This document shows positions 1 to 8,960 of a stretch of 64,000 nt of DNA, one piece after another. Positions within the stretch are counted from its first letter, which is position 1. Each line of letters begins with the position of its first letter. The notes under the pieces were generated by a model. It had not been told where the DNA came from. It saw only the letters and a list, made by a program, of their open reading frames with translations, and did not search any database. This DNA comes from Paludibacter sp. (lineage in GTDB: Bacteria; Bacteroidota; Bacteroidia; Bacteroidales; Paludibacteraceae): NCBI GenBank assembly GCA_031292575.1, contig JARLGX010000015.1:124001-188000 (forward strand), given 5' to 3'. A program made the translations under genes and the position numbers.

Positions 1-38
1 ATAAATGTATCCTTTCGCACTTACTTTTTTCCCCTTAC

Positions 39-140
39 TTACTTGTGAAGGAAAATAATCAAAGCTATTAGAACGAGCATATAACCTGAAAAAATAATAG
101 ATACTATTTTTACAAATGAATGAATTTTTAAAGTTTTCAT
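39..140 (-). CDS. possible 33-residue membrane peptide
   Basis: A short reading frame whose ATG-initiated form (MKTLKIHSF...) is basic at its start and then has one hydrophobic stretch of about 17 residues, so it could be a single-pass membrane peptide. No ribosome binding site, promoter or family is recognised, and the surroundings are very AT-rich, where short frames with hydrophobic codons arise by chance. It may equally be noncoding. Confidence 0.15.
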   Translation of the reverse strand: MKTLKIHSFVKIVSIIFSGYMLVLIALIIFLHK

Positions 141-221
141 ACTGGTATGTGTTTTAAGATTGAGTAATTTAAAATTGAGTTGATTTTTTGGCCAATATTT
201 ACATGACAAATATACATACAT

Positions 222-1129
222 ATTTATAATAGTTTGATATAGAGATTATTGTAGTAATAATTTTATTGTTGTAGCATTTATTTCAATTCCTTTCGGGCAA
301 ATAAATTAATTAAATACAGGAAATAAAAACTCTATACATCTCTCCTTAGAAAATTAAAACCAGTAATACGAGTATTTAAGTGCAAATTGTTATAGCTAAC
401 CATGAATATTTATATGGTAGATTACTTTGTCATTTTGAAATGGGAAACTTAAGCTAAAATCAATACTACAAGTTATTAAAATAATAATTACATCCCAAGT
501 TTTACATATAGAATAATAAGATTCAACTTATCAAATATATTTAATACACGTATACATTATTTATAGCTATATATTCTATATTTAAACTACATTAGCGTAT
601 AAATAGCACTTATCTTTATTGAAAAACATGCCTATTGTAAAATATTCTACAAATTACTTAAGATATTTTGGATAAAGTTCATTGCCTGAAATATAAAGGC
701 ATCTAATCAGGTTGGTAAAAATCAAACAATCATTATTTTTGAAAAGCAAGTAATTTGTTGAAATATATTTGTAAAATTATATTCACAAAAATGAGAACTT
801 AAAAATAACGCACGGATATTAATTTATTGAATTTAAACGACATACTTCTCGTTGAATACATGTGATAATAACGAAACTTGCGGAAAAGTATTTTGTTTCC
901 AAAAATAAAAAAACTTAAGTAATCCTATAATTTACATTATATGAAGATTTATTATGAATGAAAATATGCTGCAAGTATTGTCTTTTATCGGTCAACAGAT
1001 TAAATAACATTTCAAATTCTCATCTATCCGGTGCCGACATATAAATCATTCTATATAGTTCAGTAAATATCTGAGTACTGAGTTTATACATAATATTTTC
1101 AACTTGAATATTCCTTTAGAATCGGTTTA
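222..1129. other. AT-rich intergenic region without recognised gene
   Basis: About 900 bases of very AT-rich DNA with stops in all frames. No RNA gene, repeat family or convincing hairpin was seen. It ends at a promoter-like box in front of the PepSY-like gene. It could hold upstream regulatory sequence or a decayed gene, but nothing supports either. Confidence 0.5.
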
Positions 1130-1137
1130 TAATTTTG
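1130..1137 (+). promoter_or_regulatory. Bacteroidetes -7 promoter box
   Basis: TAATTTTG matches the Bacteroidetes -7 consensus TAnnTTTG exactly and lies 27 bases before the chosen ATG of the PepSY-like gene. A TTG sits at 1104-1106, 23 bases upstream, slightly farther than the usual 19-21 spacing, so the -33 part is weak. Confidence 0.45.
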
Positions 1138-1164
1138 CCGTACAAACAAATAAAATTAAACAGA

Positions 1165-1593
1165 ATGAAAAAACTAATTTTAGGTATTGCTGCAATGGCA
1201 ATGTTGAGCCTCACGGCTGTTGCTCAACCGGTAAAAAATGTACCTGTTAAGGTGAAAACTGCATTTTCTCAAAAATTCACAAAAGCCACTGATGTAAAAT
1301 GGGGCAAGGAAGGAAAGACTGAATGGGAAGCAGAATTTAAGTTGGATGGAAAAAGCTATTCGGCAAATTTTGACTATCAGGGAGCCTGGAAAGAAACTGA
1401 GTATGCTATTACTGCCAGCGAAATTCCTGCTGCTGTAAAAACAGTTATCAACAAAGACTACGCTGCTTACAAAATGAAAGGAACTGATGTTTCTGAAACT
1501 CCAAAAGGAAAAGTGTACGAAGTTACTTTTGTAAAAGAAAAGAAAAGCATAGAAGTTGTTTTTGATCCGAACGGAAAAATTGTAAAAGAATAA
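1165..1593 (+). CDS. exported PepSY-like protein (DUF2874 type)
   Basis: Small secreted protein, 142 residues from the ATG at 1165. That start is preferred over an upstream in-frame one because MKKLILGIAAMAMLSLTAVAQ is a textbook signal peptide. The mature part has two similar modules, each with an alternation of aromatic and charged residues (VKWGKEGKTEWEAEF... and GKVYEVTFVKEKK...) typical of the PepSY-like proteins common in Bacteroidetes. PepSY domains are thought to bind or inhibit proteins in the periplasm, but the substrate here is unknown. The gene stands alone, with a -7 promoter box before it and a hairpin terminator after it. Confidence 0.8.
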   Translation: MKKLILGIAAMAMLSLTAVAQPVKNVPVKVKTAFSQKFTKATDVKWGKEGKTEWEAEFKLDGKSYSANFDYQGAWKETEYAITASEIPAAVKTVINKDYAAYKMKGTDVSETPKGKVYEVTFVKEKKSIEVVFDPNGKIVKE

Positions 1594-1656
1594 TTTTGCT
1601 CTCAGACAAATAAATCCTTCAGGCTAAACAAAAGAGCAAAGTAAACGTTTAAATAT

Positions 1657-1704
1657 AAATGCCTGGCAACAAAATTACACCTTGTTTGTCGGGCATTTGT
1701 TTAT
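1657..1704 (+). terminator. hairpin terminator after PepSY-like gene
   Basis: AAATGCC at 1657 pairs with GGCATTT ending at 1698. The stem continues inward with two G-T pairs, and a T-rich tail follows (gtttattt). It lies about 60 bases past the stop codon. Confidence 0.55.
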
Positions 1705-1778
1705 TTATAATAAAGCGAAACTACTTTTAAATTAAACATCCTCATAATTTTTCAAAATTCATTCACTTTAAATCCCGC

Positions 1779-3005
1779 ATGATAAGCAAAATTGGTTCTT
1801 TTTTTATCTTGAATAGATTTCTCTTTATCTTACCAATCTTATTATTTATAAACCAGGCTATAAATGCACAAAAAGCTGACTCGCTTAAAATCAAAAATAA
1901 ATATGTAATTACCGCTTATGCCCAGTACGGAGATATTTTAGCCACTAACCCTTTCTTGCGGCAAGCTTTTTCGGCCAGTAATGCTGCCGAGGAATATGCT
2001 GCTTTTTCAATGCAATTTATGAAACAAACCACCGGCGAAAAGTATTGGGAACAAGCTTATGGATTACCCCGATACGGTTTAGGAATTTATACCGCTACTT
2101 TTTTTAATAAAAATGGTTTGGGAACGCCCATTGCGCTTTATGGCTCTTTCAAAGCTCCATTTGTACGTTGGAATAGGTTGAGCCTGAACTACGAAGCTGG
2201 GTTTGGATTCGCATTTAATTGGGAGGCATATAATCCAATCGAAAATAATTATAATCCGTCATTGGGGGCAGGGCAAAGCTTTTTTATAGATTTAGGAGTT
2301 TCATTAGGCTATCAACTAAGTCGGCATTTCGATTTGGGTTTTGGATATGATTTTACTCATTTTTCGAATGGAGCTTTGAAAAGTCCAAATTCAGGTTTAA
2401 ATATATTTTCGCCAAAAATAACTTTAGATTACAGATTGAACCCTTTTAACCCCGAACAACTCAAAAAACCAATTCCTCCATATATAAAAAATACAACAAT
2501 AGACTTTTCAGTTTTTGGCGGAACAAAAAATGTAATTTATCTGAATAACAATGCTGTGGATACTGTCACAAAATACCGCGGGGTTTACTATCCAGTATAT
2601 GGATTATCAATCCTTATAAACAGGCAGCTGGATTACAAATCAAAAGTTGGTATTGGAGTAGGGTTGAGTTACGACGGTTCTAATAACTCCACAGTTGTGG
2701 TCACAAACGGCGAACTCGAGCCACAAGGCGGCTTTCAGGTAAACAAACTTGCATTGAGTGTCTTTGCGTCGTACGAATTGGTTATTGACCGATTATCATT
2801 AGTGGTCCAACCGGGGCTTTATATCCTCCGAAATCAAACAACAAATGTAAAGCCTATTGCCTATCAACGTCTTGGTTTACAATATCAACTTAGCCAAAGT
2901 TTATTTGCCGGTATTAGTTTACACGCATATAATTTGCATGTTTCCGACTATCTTGAATGGACATTAGGTTATCGTTTATCACTTCCGAAAAAAAACAAAA
3001 ACTAA
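1779..3005 (+). CDS. PagL-like acyloxyacyl hydrolase (lipid A deacylase family)
   Basis: Predicted outer-membrane beta-barrel enzyme of 408 residues. An N-terminal hydrophobic segment (about 12-30) ends in AINAQ and serves as a signal peptide. Residues 40-220 carry the signature of the acyloxyacyl hydrolase/PagL family, notably FTHFSNGA with H194, S196 and N197 matching the HxSN catalytic motif of lipid A 3-O-deacylases, followed by SPNSGLN. The C-terminal half (230-408) is rich in alternating aromatic residues, as expected for further barrel strands, and makes the protein about twice the length of PagL. Known family role: removing an acyl chain from lipid A. Substrate here is inferred. The next gene starts 20 bases downstream, so the two are probably co-transcribed. 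Confidence 0.75.
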   Translation: MISKIGSFFILNRFLFILPILLFINQAINAQKADSLKIKNKYVITAYAQYGDILATNPFLRQAFSASNAAEEYAAFSMQFMKQTTGEKYWEQAYGLPRYGLGIYTATFFNKNGLGTPIALYGSFKAPFVRWNRLSLNYEAGFGFAFNWEAYNPIENNYNPSLGAGQSFFIDLGVSLGYQLSRHFDLGFGYDFTHFSNGALKSPNSGLNIFSPKITLDYRLNPFNPEQLKKPIPPYIKNTTIDFSVFGGTKNVIYLNNNAVDTVTKYRGVYYPVYGLSILINRQLDYKSKVGIGVGLSYDGSNNSTVVVTNGELEPQGGFQVNKLALSVFASYELVIDRLSLVVQPGLYILRNQTTNVKPIAYQRLGLQYQLSQSLFAGISLHAYNLHVSDYLEWTLGYRLSLPKKNKN

Positions 3006-3024
3006 ATCTTTACTCATTAAATTT

Positions 3025-5580
3025 ATGATTGCACATCCAATAAATTTGAAAAAATATTTGCCGCTTTCAATTTTCATTTTACTTCTTAATTGCTGTTATA
3101 TTAATGTGTCTGCTCAAAACAGGGTAATTGGGATTGTAACCGATTCAGTTACCAAAGAACCTTTACCGTTTATTTCGGTACTTGTGAGAGGGACTGCTAT
3201 TGGAGCAATGACTGATAATTCAGGTAAATTTTCATTGACAGTTCCAGATGGAGATCAATCAATAAGTCTTAAATCAATAGTATACAAAGAAAAAATTATT
3301 TCATTTACAAACAAAAAACTAATCAATTTAAAAATTCAGCTTTGCCGCACATCGTATGCCATGTCGGAAGTGGTAATACGCCCTAAAAAAGAAAGATATA
3401 AGAAAAAAGGGAATCCGGCTGTTGACTTTGTAAGACGTGTAATTGCATCGAAAGAAAAATACGATCCGCTTAACAAACCGTATTATCATTATGAACATTA
3501 CGAGAAGATTAACATTGCACTAAATAATTTTCAGAAAGATAAAAATAAACACTTGCTGAAAAAATACAAATTCCTGACAAATTATGTCGACACGTCGAAA
3601 CTTTCGGGTAAACCCATTCTGCCTGTTTCCACCAGAGAAATGTTGGAAGATTATTATTATCAAAAATATCCCCGGCTGGAAAAAAGAATTGTAAAGGCTA
3701 AAAAAAGTGCCGGCATTGATGAGATGCTTTCAGAAGATGGCGTCGACCAGTTCTTAAAGGAAGTGTTTAAAGATGTAGACATTTATGATAATAATATCAC
3801 CTTGTTTCTCAAGCGGTTTGTTAGTCCACTTTCTACAGGAGGACCCGATTTCTACAAATATTACTTGCTTGATACAGTGAAAATTGGTGGCGAAAAATGT
3901 GTAGATCTTGGCTTTGTTCCATTTTCATCACAGTCCAGTGGATTTACCGGACATTTATATATCGCACTCGATTCCACTAACTTTGTAAAAAAAGTAAGTC
4001 TCAATTTTCCACGAGACATTAATATCAATTTTATTCAAAACATGTCCATCGAACAGGAATTTAATCGTGCACCCGATGGTACAAGGTTGTTGATGAGCGA
4101 CGATATCAATGTTGAATTTTCTATTCTCTCAAAATCAAAAGGCTTTTTTGCCCAACGAATAAGTACTTATGCAAATCATTCGTTTGATTGTCCAAAAGAT
4201 ACGAGTATTTTTAAACAAAAGGAAAATACCATTCTGTTGGATGGTGCAACTCATAAATCCGAAGATTATTGGCAGCATAACAGGATTGACTCTTTGCCTG
4301 AAAATAAAAAATCGGTTGATAAAATGCTGGTACAGCTTCGTAAAGATCCGCTGTACTACTATACCGAAAAACTCGCTTCTATTTTAATTACTGATTATAT
4401 AAAAACAAGTCCTATCGATAATAAACTAACGCTTGGACCGGTTTATAATCTTATTAGTGCAAATACAGTTGAAGGTGTACGACTTCGACTGGGTGGATAC
4501 ACTACAGCCCGCATCAACGACCGTTGGTTTGCAAACGGTTATGTAGCCTATGGATTAAAAGACCAGAAAATGAAAGGATTGGCTCAGCTTGAATACTCGT
4601 TCAATAAAAAGAAAGAACAAGCCAATGAGTTTCCGGTTAACTCAATCAGGGCTTCGTATAATTACGATCTGGATCGGCTGGGACAACAATATTTGTATAC
4701 TACGTCCGATAATCTTTTTCTCTCGCTGAAAAGGCAAAATGACAACAAAATTACCTATCAGCGCAATCTTGAATTGAGCTACAACAGGGAATTTTACTCG
4801 CAGTTCTCCGGAGGCATTGATTTAAGGTATCGAACGGAATATGCTACACCATATATTCCTTTTATTGATAATACGACAGGACAAAATTTTGCGGCTTATT
4901 CATTGGGAGAAGCTCAGTTAAGACTTCGGTATGCCCCGGGAGAGAAGTACTACCAAACACTCAGCAAACGTCGTTCAATTTCCAGGGATGCTCCTGTTTT
5001 TACTTTCTCGCATACATTTGCGTTAAAGGGTATACTTGGTTCGAATTACGATTATAATCATACTGAAATTGGCTTCCAGAAACGATTTTGGTTCTCGGCC
5101 TATGGAAATACAAATATCATTATTAAGGCCGGAAAAGTTTGGAATAAAGTACCGTTTCCGCTGTTGACCCTTCCTAATGCAAATCTTTCGTATACAATAC
5201 AATACGAATCATACCCGATGATGAATGCGTTGGAATTTATTAATGACCAGTATGTTTCGTGGGATGTAAATTACAACATGAATGGTCTGCTGTTTAATCA
5301 AATACCACTGCTCAAATATATGAAATTAAGAGAGATAGTTTCATTCCGGGGGCTCTATGGAAATCTAAGTAAGCAAAATGATCCTGCTTTTAGTAAAGGG
5401 TTGTATGAATTTCCAACCGGATCGTACAAAATGGCAAATTACCCTTACATGGAAGCCGGAGTAGGAGTTGCTAATATATTTAATTTTCTACGGGTTGATT
5501 ATGTTTGGCGACTTAATTACCTCAATCATCCAAACATTGATAAAAGTGGCATCCGCGTAAGCTTTGATTTCTCATTCTAG
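3025..5580 (+). CDS. DUF5686 family outer-membrane protein with carboxypeptidase-regulatory-like domain
   Basis: Exported protein of 851 residues. A signal peptide spans about 1-31. Residues 33-120 form a carboxypeptidase-regulatory-like beta sandwich (VIGIVTDSVTKEPLPFISV, then the GAMTDNSGKFSL turn). The remainder resembles the DUF5686 family, ending in beta-barrel-like strands and a C-terminal aromatic residue (VSFDFSF), typical of outer-membrane insertion. The biochemical role of DUF5686 is unknown. It lies 20 bases behind the PagL-like gene, so both may act on the outer membrane together. A hairpin terminator follows. Confidence 0.75.
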   Translation: MIAHPINLKKYLPLSIFILLLNCCYINVSAQNRVIGIVTDSVTKEPLPFISVLVRGTAIGAMTDNSGKFSLTVPDGDQSISLKSIVYKEKIISFTNKKLINLKIQLCRTSYAMSEVVIRPKKERYKKKGNPAVDFVRRVIASKEKYDPLNKPYYHYEHYEKINIALNNFQKDKNKHLLKKYKFLTNYVDTSKLSGKPILPVSTREMLEDYYYQKYPRLEKRIVKAKKSAGIDEMLSEDGVDQFLKEVFKDVDIYDNNITLFLKRFVSPLSTGGPDFYKYYLLDTVKIGGEKCVDLGFVPFSSQSSGFTGHLYIALDSTNFVKKVSLNFPRDININFIQNMSIEQEFNRAPDGTRLLMSDDINVEFSILSKSKGFFAQRISTYANHSFDCPKDTSIFKQKENTILLDGATHKSEDYWQHNRIDSLPENKKSVDKMLVQLRKDPLYYYTEKLASILITDYIKTSPIDNKLTLGPVYNLISANTVEGVRLRLGGYTTARINDRWFANGYVAYGLKDQKMKGLAQLEYSFNKKKEQANEFPVNSIRASYNYDLDRLGQQYLYTTSDNLFLSLKRQNDNKITYQRNLELSYNREFYSQFSGGIDLRYRTEYATPYIPFIDNTTGQNFAAYSLGEAQLRLRYAPGEKYYQTLSKRRSISRDAPVFTFSHTFALKGILGSNYDYNHTEIGFQKRFWFSAYGNTNIIIKAGKVWNKVPFPLLTLPNANLSYTIQYESYPMMNALEFINDQYVSWDVNYNMNGLLFNQIPLLKYMKLREIVSFRGLYGNLSKQNDPAFSKGLYEFPTGSYKMANYPYMEAGVGVANIFNFLRVDYVWRLNYLNHPNIDKSGIRVSFDFSF

Positions 5581-5625
5581 TACAACACCTTCTTCGTTTG
5601 AAATTAAACGTAAATGATATGAGTT

Positions 5626-5660
5626 AGAGAGTAGCAATTATACTCTCTTTTTATTTCTTT
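5626..5660 (+). terminator. terminator after DUF5686 gene
   Basis: AGAGAGTA (5626-5633) pairs perfectly with TACTCTCT (5641-5648) across a 7-base loop and is followed by TTTTTATTTCTTT. It lies 46 bases after the stop codon of the upstream gene. Confidence 0.75.
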
Positions 5661-5662
5661 AC

Positions 5663-5688
5663 CTAAGACAAGGCGTGCCTTGTCTTAG
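5663..5688. repeat. near-perfect 26-base palindrome
   Basis: CTAAGACAAGGC and GCCTTGTCTTAG are perfect inverted complements separated by GT. The palindrome sits between two convergent genes, directly after a terminator and 9 bases before the stop of the next gene. No T-run follows on the plus strand. It may be a REP-type hairpin or assist termination of the minus-strand gene. Confidence 0.6.
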
Positions 5689-5697
5689 CAACCCGCC

Positions 5698-5973
5698 TCA
5701 AAAATTAAATTTTTCGACTTTGATAGTGGTTAACTCTTTCAGAATTGCTATATTTTTGATGAAAGAAGCTGTCTTTTCGTGATTTGATATGGCTTCACTG
5801 TCTTTCCATGTTTCGCAAATCAACAATACATTGGGACGGGTGGCACTTTCAAACACATCGTATGCTATACAGCCATCTTCTTTCACCGAAGCAGCGGTCA
5901 ATTCTTTAGCAGCATCCAACACCTGAGTGCGATTTACATCTTCAACCGAGATAAATACATTTAATCGAATCAT
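5698..5973 (-). CDS. putative quinol monooxygenase (antibiotic biosynthesis monooxygenase fold)
   Basis: Cytoplasmic protein of 91 residues with the compact ABM/YgiN-like ferredoxin fold. Landmarks are the first strand (IRLNVFISV), the ECG-type region DGCIAYDVFESA near 36-47, and the strand LLICETWKDSEAISNHEKT near 50-67. Relatives are cofactor-free oxygenases acting on quinols or polyketides, or small stress proteins. The substrate cannot be told. It is monocistronic and convergent with the DUF5686 gene. Confidence 0.75.
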   Translation of the reverse strand: MIRLNVFISVEDVNRTQVLDAAKELTAASVKEDGCIAYDVFESATRPNVLLICETWKDSEAISNHEKTASFIKNIAILKELTTIKVEKFNF

Positions 5974-6001
5974 AATCTTTTTTTTTAATTTTTATGTGAT
6001 A

Positions 6002-6009
6002 CAAAAATA
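6002..6009 (-). promoter_or_regulatory. possible -7 box for monooxygenase gene
   Basis: CAAAAATA on the plus strand is TATTTTTG on the minus strand, an exact TAnnTTTG match 29 bases before the start codon. No TTG is found at the normal spacing, so this is only a candidate. Confidence 0.3.
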
Positions 6010-6210
6010 AGGTTTTTTTGTGCTAAAACCTAATAACAATCTACTTTGCAAATATTTTATTAAAAGAAAAGTGGTAGTACAACTTGAAGTTGCACTACCA
6101 CTAAGTATAAACAAGGAAATACCTCAAAGTCTATTACGTCTAAAACTATTTTTTCTATTTGGAAAGTAAACTTTCCTTGTTAGACAGGTGTAACGATGAA
6201 TGTCTCTGCT

Positions 6211-6849
6211 TTATTTTTTTGGATATCCAACCGGATTATTCATGAGCAATAAATCTGTATTCTTTAATTTCAATACTCTTTTTAATGTAACCTGGTCCAT
6301 GGTTGCGCGAGGTACAGTTGCCAATCCCAGTCCGGCACAGGCAAGATTAATATTCTGGCAAACAATGCCTACATCAACAGAGGCCATCAGTTTTGTTCCT
6401 TCATTGATTGTACCGCCAAAGCGTGTTAAATCGGCAACAAGAACAATACAAAGCGGAGCCGTTTTTACAAAACTCTGTTTGCCTGCTACAGCTTCCCGGT
6501 AATCACCTTCTGTAAGCAAAGTCAATGCATGTGCTTTTTCATCATACAGGTAGGCACCTTCGGGAAGAATAACATACACTCCTACTTCCTGAAAATTCTG
6601 GCACGAAGGAGCAGTACGTTTGTCATTCGCCCGGTTTATACCATTTGCAGCCCAAAGTAAATCCGAAAGATCCTGTTGAGAAAGTTTATCCGGAGCGAAG
6701 GCACGATCAGAATGACGATCATTAAACGCTTTCATGATAGATGTTCCTCTTGTTTTGTCGGGAGTTGATAATTTAATTTGTTTCAGGTCCTGAGCATTCA
6801 TAGGTGTGCACAAAAAGAACACAACTATTAATAATGACATAATTTTCAT
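6211..6849 (-). CDS. exported nitroreductase family protein (SagB/ThcOx-like)
   Basis: FMN-dependent oxidoreductase fold of 212 residues. It begins with a probable signal peptide (MKIMSLLIVVFFLCTPMNAQ). It continues with the nitroreductase N-terminal motif FNDRHSDRAF (about 43-52), the DLLWAANGINR helix, and the APSCQNFQEVGVYV region that normally contacts flavin. The centre has DVGIVCQNINLACAGLGLATV, a classic nitroreductase helix-turn. It lacks the fused nitrile-hydratase-like parts of larger SagB proteins. Export of a nitroreductase is unusual outside Bacteroidetes and their relatives. The electron donor and substrate are unknown. No partner genes are nearby. Confidence 0.75.
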   Translation of the reverse strand: MKIMSLLIVVFFLCTPMNAQDLKQIKLSTPDKTRGTSIMKAFNDRHSDRAFAPDKLSQQDLSDLLWAANGINRANDKRTAPSCQNFQEVGVYVILPEGAYLYDEKAHALTLLTEGDYREAVAGKQSFVKTAPLCIVLVADLTRFGGTINEGTKLMASVDVGIVCQNINLACAGLGLATVPRATMDQVTLKRVLKLKNTDLLLMNNPVGYPKK

Positions 6850-6921
6850 ACGTATTTGTTTTTAATTATTGTTTGTTGTTTTGAACTGGCAAAGGAAACT
6901 GTCCGAGTCGGAACCAACGCT

Positions 6922-6996
6922 TCCTTTTTTCTTCCAAGTATCTTATAATTGCACCCTGTGCTTAGTTCAAGTCCACGCTGCGCTCAGACTTGAACT
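6922..6996. repeat. direct repeat copy 1 with hairpin
   Basis: About 75 bases nearly identical to a second copy at 7269-7343. Its 3' half forms a perfect 10-base stem: AGTTCAAGTC (6964-6973) with GACTTGAACT (6987-6996). It lies in the gap upstream of the nitroreductase gene. Confidence 0.8.
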
Positions 6997-7086
6997 TTAA
7001 TGAAATACACCTGATGGTAAGTGTTTGTCATATTATTTTATATGTTTCGTCCATACGGAACTCTGGTTGTTGTTGTTTTTCTTCCT

Positions 7087-7206
7087 GTAACGGGTTAAAA
7101 CCCGTTGTTACAAAATGTCTTGTCCCTACGGGACGATATTAAAGTAACACTTTGATGGCTCAGTGCCGTAGGCACGATTTTGTTTTGTAACGCCGTGGCT
7201 TTAGCC
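7087..7206. repeat. cluster of short REP-like hairpins
   Basis: A run of short palindromes lies between the two direct repeats. They are a stem with ACGGGTT and AACCCGT arms near 7087-7110, GTCCCTACGGGAC at 7122-7134, GTGCCGTAGGCAC at 7163-7175 and GGCTTTAGCC at 7197-7206. A weaker copy of the third (TGCTGTAGGCAC) follows near 7241-7252. Similar hairpin strings occur between genes of many Bacteroidetes. No coding frame is supported in this 870-base gap. Confidence 0.65.
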
Positions 7207-7268
7207 CGGTGAAAAGACCACACGAATCAAAAAAAAGAGTGCTGTAGGCACGGTGCATGTTATACTAA

Positions 7269-7343
7269 CCCTTTTTTCTTCCAAGTATCTTATAATTGCA
7301 CCATGTGCTTAGTTCAAGTCCCCGATACGCTCAGACTTGAACT
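7269..7343. repeat. direct repeat copy 2 with hairpin
   Basis: Second copy of the 75-base repeat seen at 6922-6996, with the same orientation and the same terminal AGTTCAAGTC/GACTTGAACT stem. The loop differs between the copies (cacgctgcgctca versus cccgatacgctca), while both stem arms are conserved. Confidence 0.8.
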
Positions 7344-7628
7344 AGACACTCACTGCATACTTGGACGAATTAGTGAGCCTTGCTTGTTGCTTGACGTAGT
7401 TTGGAGACTGCACCAAACATTTATATGCTACGCTAAATAGAGATAAGATACCTGATTCTGAAAATCCTGATTCAGACAATTTTTTAATTAAGCCTCAAAG
7501 ATAGATACAATTTTTTACATAAACAATATACTTTTAATCTAATTTCCATTTATTTTAAGAGACATTTAAGGTAGAATAAATGGTAGGTAGTTTTAAGGCT
7601 GCGATGTACTTGTTCAATGGTGGTTAAC

Positions 7629-7670
7629 AAATCAAGAGGATGGTCCGGCAGGGGGTCATCCTCTTGATTT
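7629..7670. terminator. strong hairpin, probable terminator of the FnIII-like gene
   Basis: A perfect 14-base stem: AAATCAAGAGGATG (7629-7642) with CATCCTCTTGATTT (7657-7670) around a 14-base loop. It lies 54 bases downstream of the stop of the minus-strand gene at 7724. The minus-strand tail is only modestly T-rich, and the plus-strand tail reads TTTTAG, so it could work in both directions. Confidence 0.6.
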
Positions 7671-7723
7671 TAGTTACTTACCTTACAAGGTAGCAACATA
7701 TTAGTGTCTGTTCTTGTTTAGTG

Positions 7724-8350
7724 TCAGAGTATAAAGCTGTTAATAATATCGCTCCATACGCGTGCAGGATTACTGCCGGCTCCACACATGCGGAATGCAT
7801 ACTCTACTCCACTGATGAATCCGTCAATGTCCATTTTCGATTTTGTAGAAGTCCGTTGTCTCCACACGCTGGTAGCGGTAACGGGTGTTTCGGTAAATTC
7901 TACTTCATAGTAATTAGCCGAATCTACTTTGTCGCAGCTTGCCATTATGGTAGATTTATTTTTACCGGGTTTCACTGTAAAATTCACAGGTTTATCCAGT
8001 ACTCCCACAGTAGTTGGTTTTTTGGTTATGTCCAGACCACTGCTCAATATAACTGCTTCGTCGCCATTGCTGGTGGTTTGAACATAGTCGGCCAGCTGCT
8101 TGAGTAAAACTACCAATGCAGCACGCAGGTTGTTTTTAATTACCGTGTCTTCTTTCGATCCATACTGCACCTTACCCAACGCTGCCATATAATTGGTGTT
8201 GGCATCGGTTATTTCTTTCAGCGAGGGTGTAGGGGTTGCAAACAACGTATTGCCTGTCATTTTTTCCACTACATAGCTTGTTTTGGTACTTAAACCGGTA
8301 TCGGTGTACTTACCGGTCGAAAAATTTGTTGATACTTTGGCGTCTCCCAT
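7724..8350 (-). CDS. hypothetical protein with C-terminal fibronectin type III-like region
   Basis: A 208-residue protein without a signal peptide. The first 110 residues form a helical region of unknown type (KEITDANTNYMAALGK, then NNLRAALVVLLKQLADYV). Residues about 115-205 have the strand pattern of a fibronectin type III domain, with the alternating stretch ANYYEVEFT and the late YAFRMCGAG...ARVWSD. Bacteroidetes carry similar lone proteins of unknown function. Upstream of its start lies a 21-base tandem repeat tract, and beyond it a divergent HTH-like gene. Function is not inferred. Confidence 0.6.
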   Translation of the reverse strand: MGDAKVSTNFSTGKYTDTGLSTKTSYVVEKMTGNTLFATPTPSLKEITDANTNYMAALGKVQYGSKEDTVIKNNLRAALVVLLKQLADYVQTTSNGDEAVILSSGLDITKKPTTVGVLDKPVNFTVKPGKNKSTIMASCDKVDSANYYEVEFTETPVTATSVWRQRTSTKSKMDIDGFISGVEYAFRMCGAGSNPARVWSDIINSFIL

Positions 8351-8489
8351 ACTAATTTGATTTTAAGTTGTCAATAATTCAATTGTTGATAATTTAATAA
8401 GATTCATAATTGATTGTTATATTTTCATTTTCAACTACATTCAGATGGCGAAGTCTGTGTTATTCATTATTTTAACTATTTCTTTGCCC

Positions 8490-8636
8490 AATCTTGCTCC
8501 TACTTTCATCAAAGTTGCGTCAACTTTCATGAATCTTGCTCCTACTTTCATGAAACTAAGTCTGACTTTCATGAATCTTGCTTCAACTTTCATGAAACTA
8601 AGTCTAACTTTCATGAATCTTACTCCAACTTTGATG
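8490..8636. repeat. tandem repeat, seven units of 21 bases
   Basis: Seven consecutive 21-base units with no spacers, starting at 8490, 8511, 8532, 8553, 8574, 8595 and 8616. All end in ACTTTCATG or a close variant. Two unit types (AATCTTGCT... and AAACTAAGT...) alternate in the last five units, giving a 42-base higher period. The unit length is a multiple of three, so the tract is open in several frames on both strands (TFMKLSL / TFMNLAS on plus). It lies about 140 bases upstream of the FnIII-like gene, in the gap to the divergent gene. Confidence 0.9.
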
Positions 8637-8960
8637 AAAGTATAAGCATTATTCTGTTATATCAGCCCGGCTGGTTTGGTAGTTATTACATAGTTGGGAT
8701 ATAAATATCCGATGCTCCCCTACACTACTCCACTGAACGACCTTTATCGTTTGCGATGCAAAACAACATATATTTTTTGAGTGATTTTTTAAGTCACTGA
8801 TACCTATTTTTCACCTATTTTGTTAAATTATATTAATTATGCGTGTATATGTGAAATAAAATTTGTTTTTTTGTAAACAAAGTTAAGTGCACCCCAGCCT
8901 TCTTTGTTTATTTCCGGGGTGTATTTGTATGTATAAATACTTTACAGATTAAAAATAACT

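Noticed and set aside
8490-8636. CRISPR array
   Set aside because: Units are contiguous 21-mers without spacers, and no cas gene is nearby.
8445-8645. Plus-strand frame of 66 codons over the tandem repeat as a gene
   Set aside because: It is almost entirely repeat-encoded, with other frames also open on both strands. Coding cannot be separated from repeat structure.
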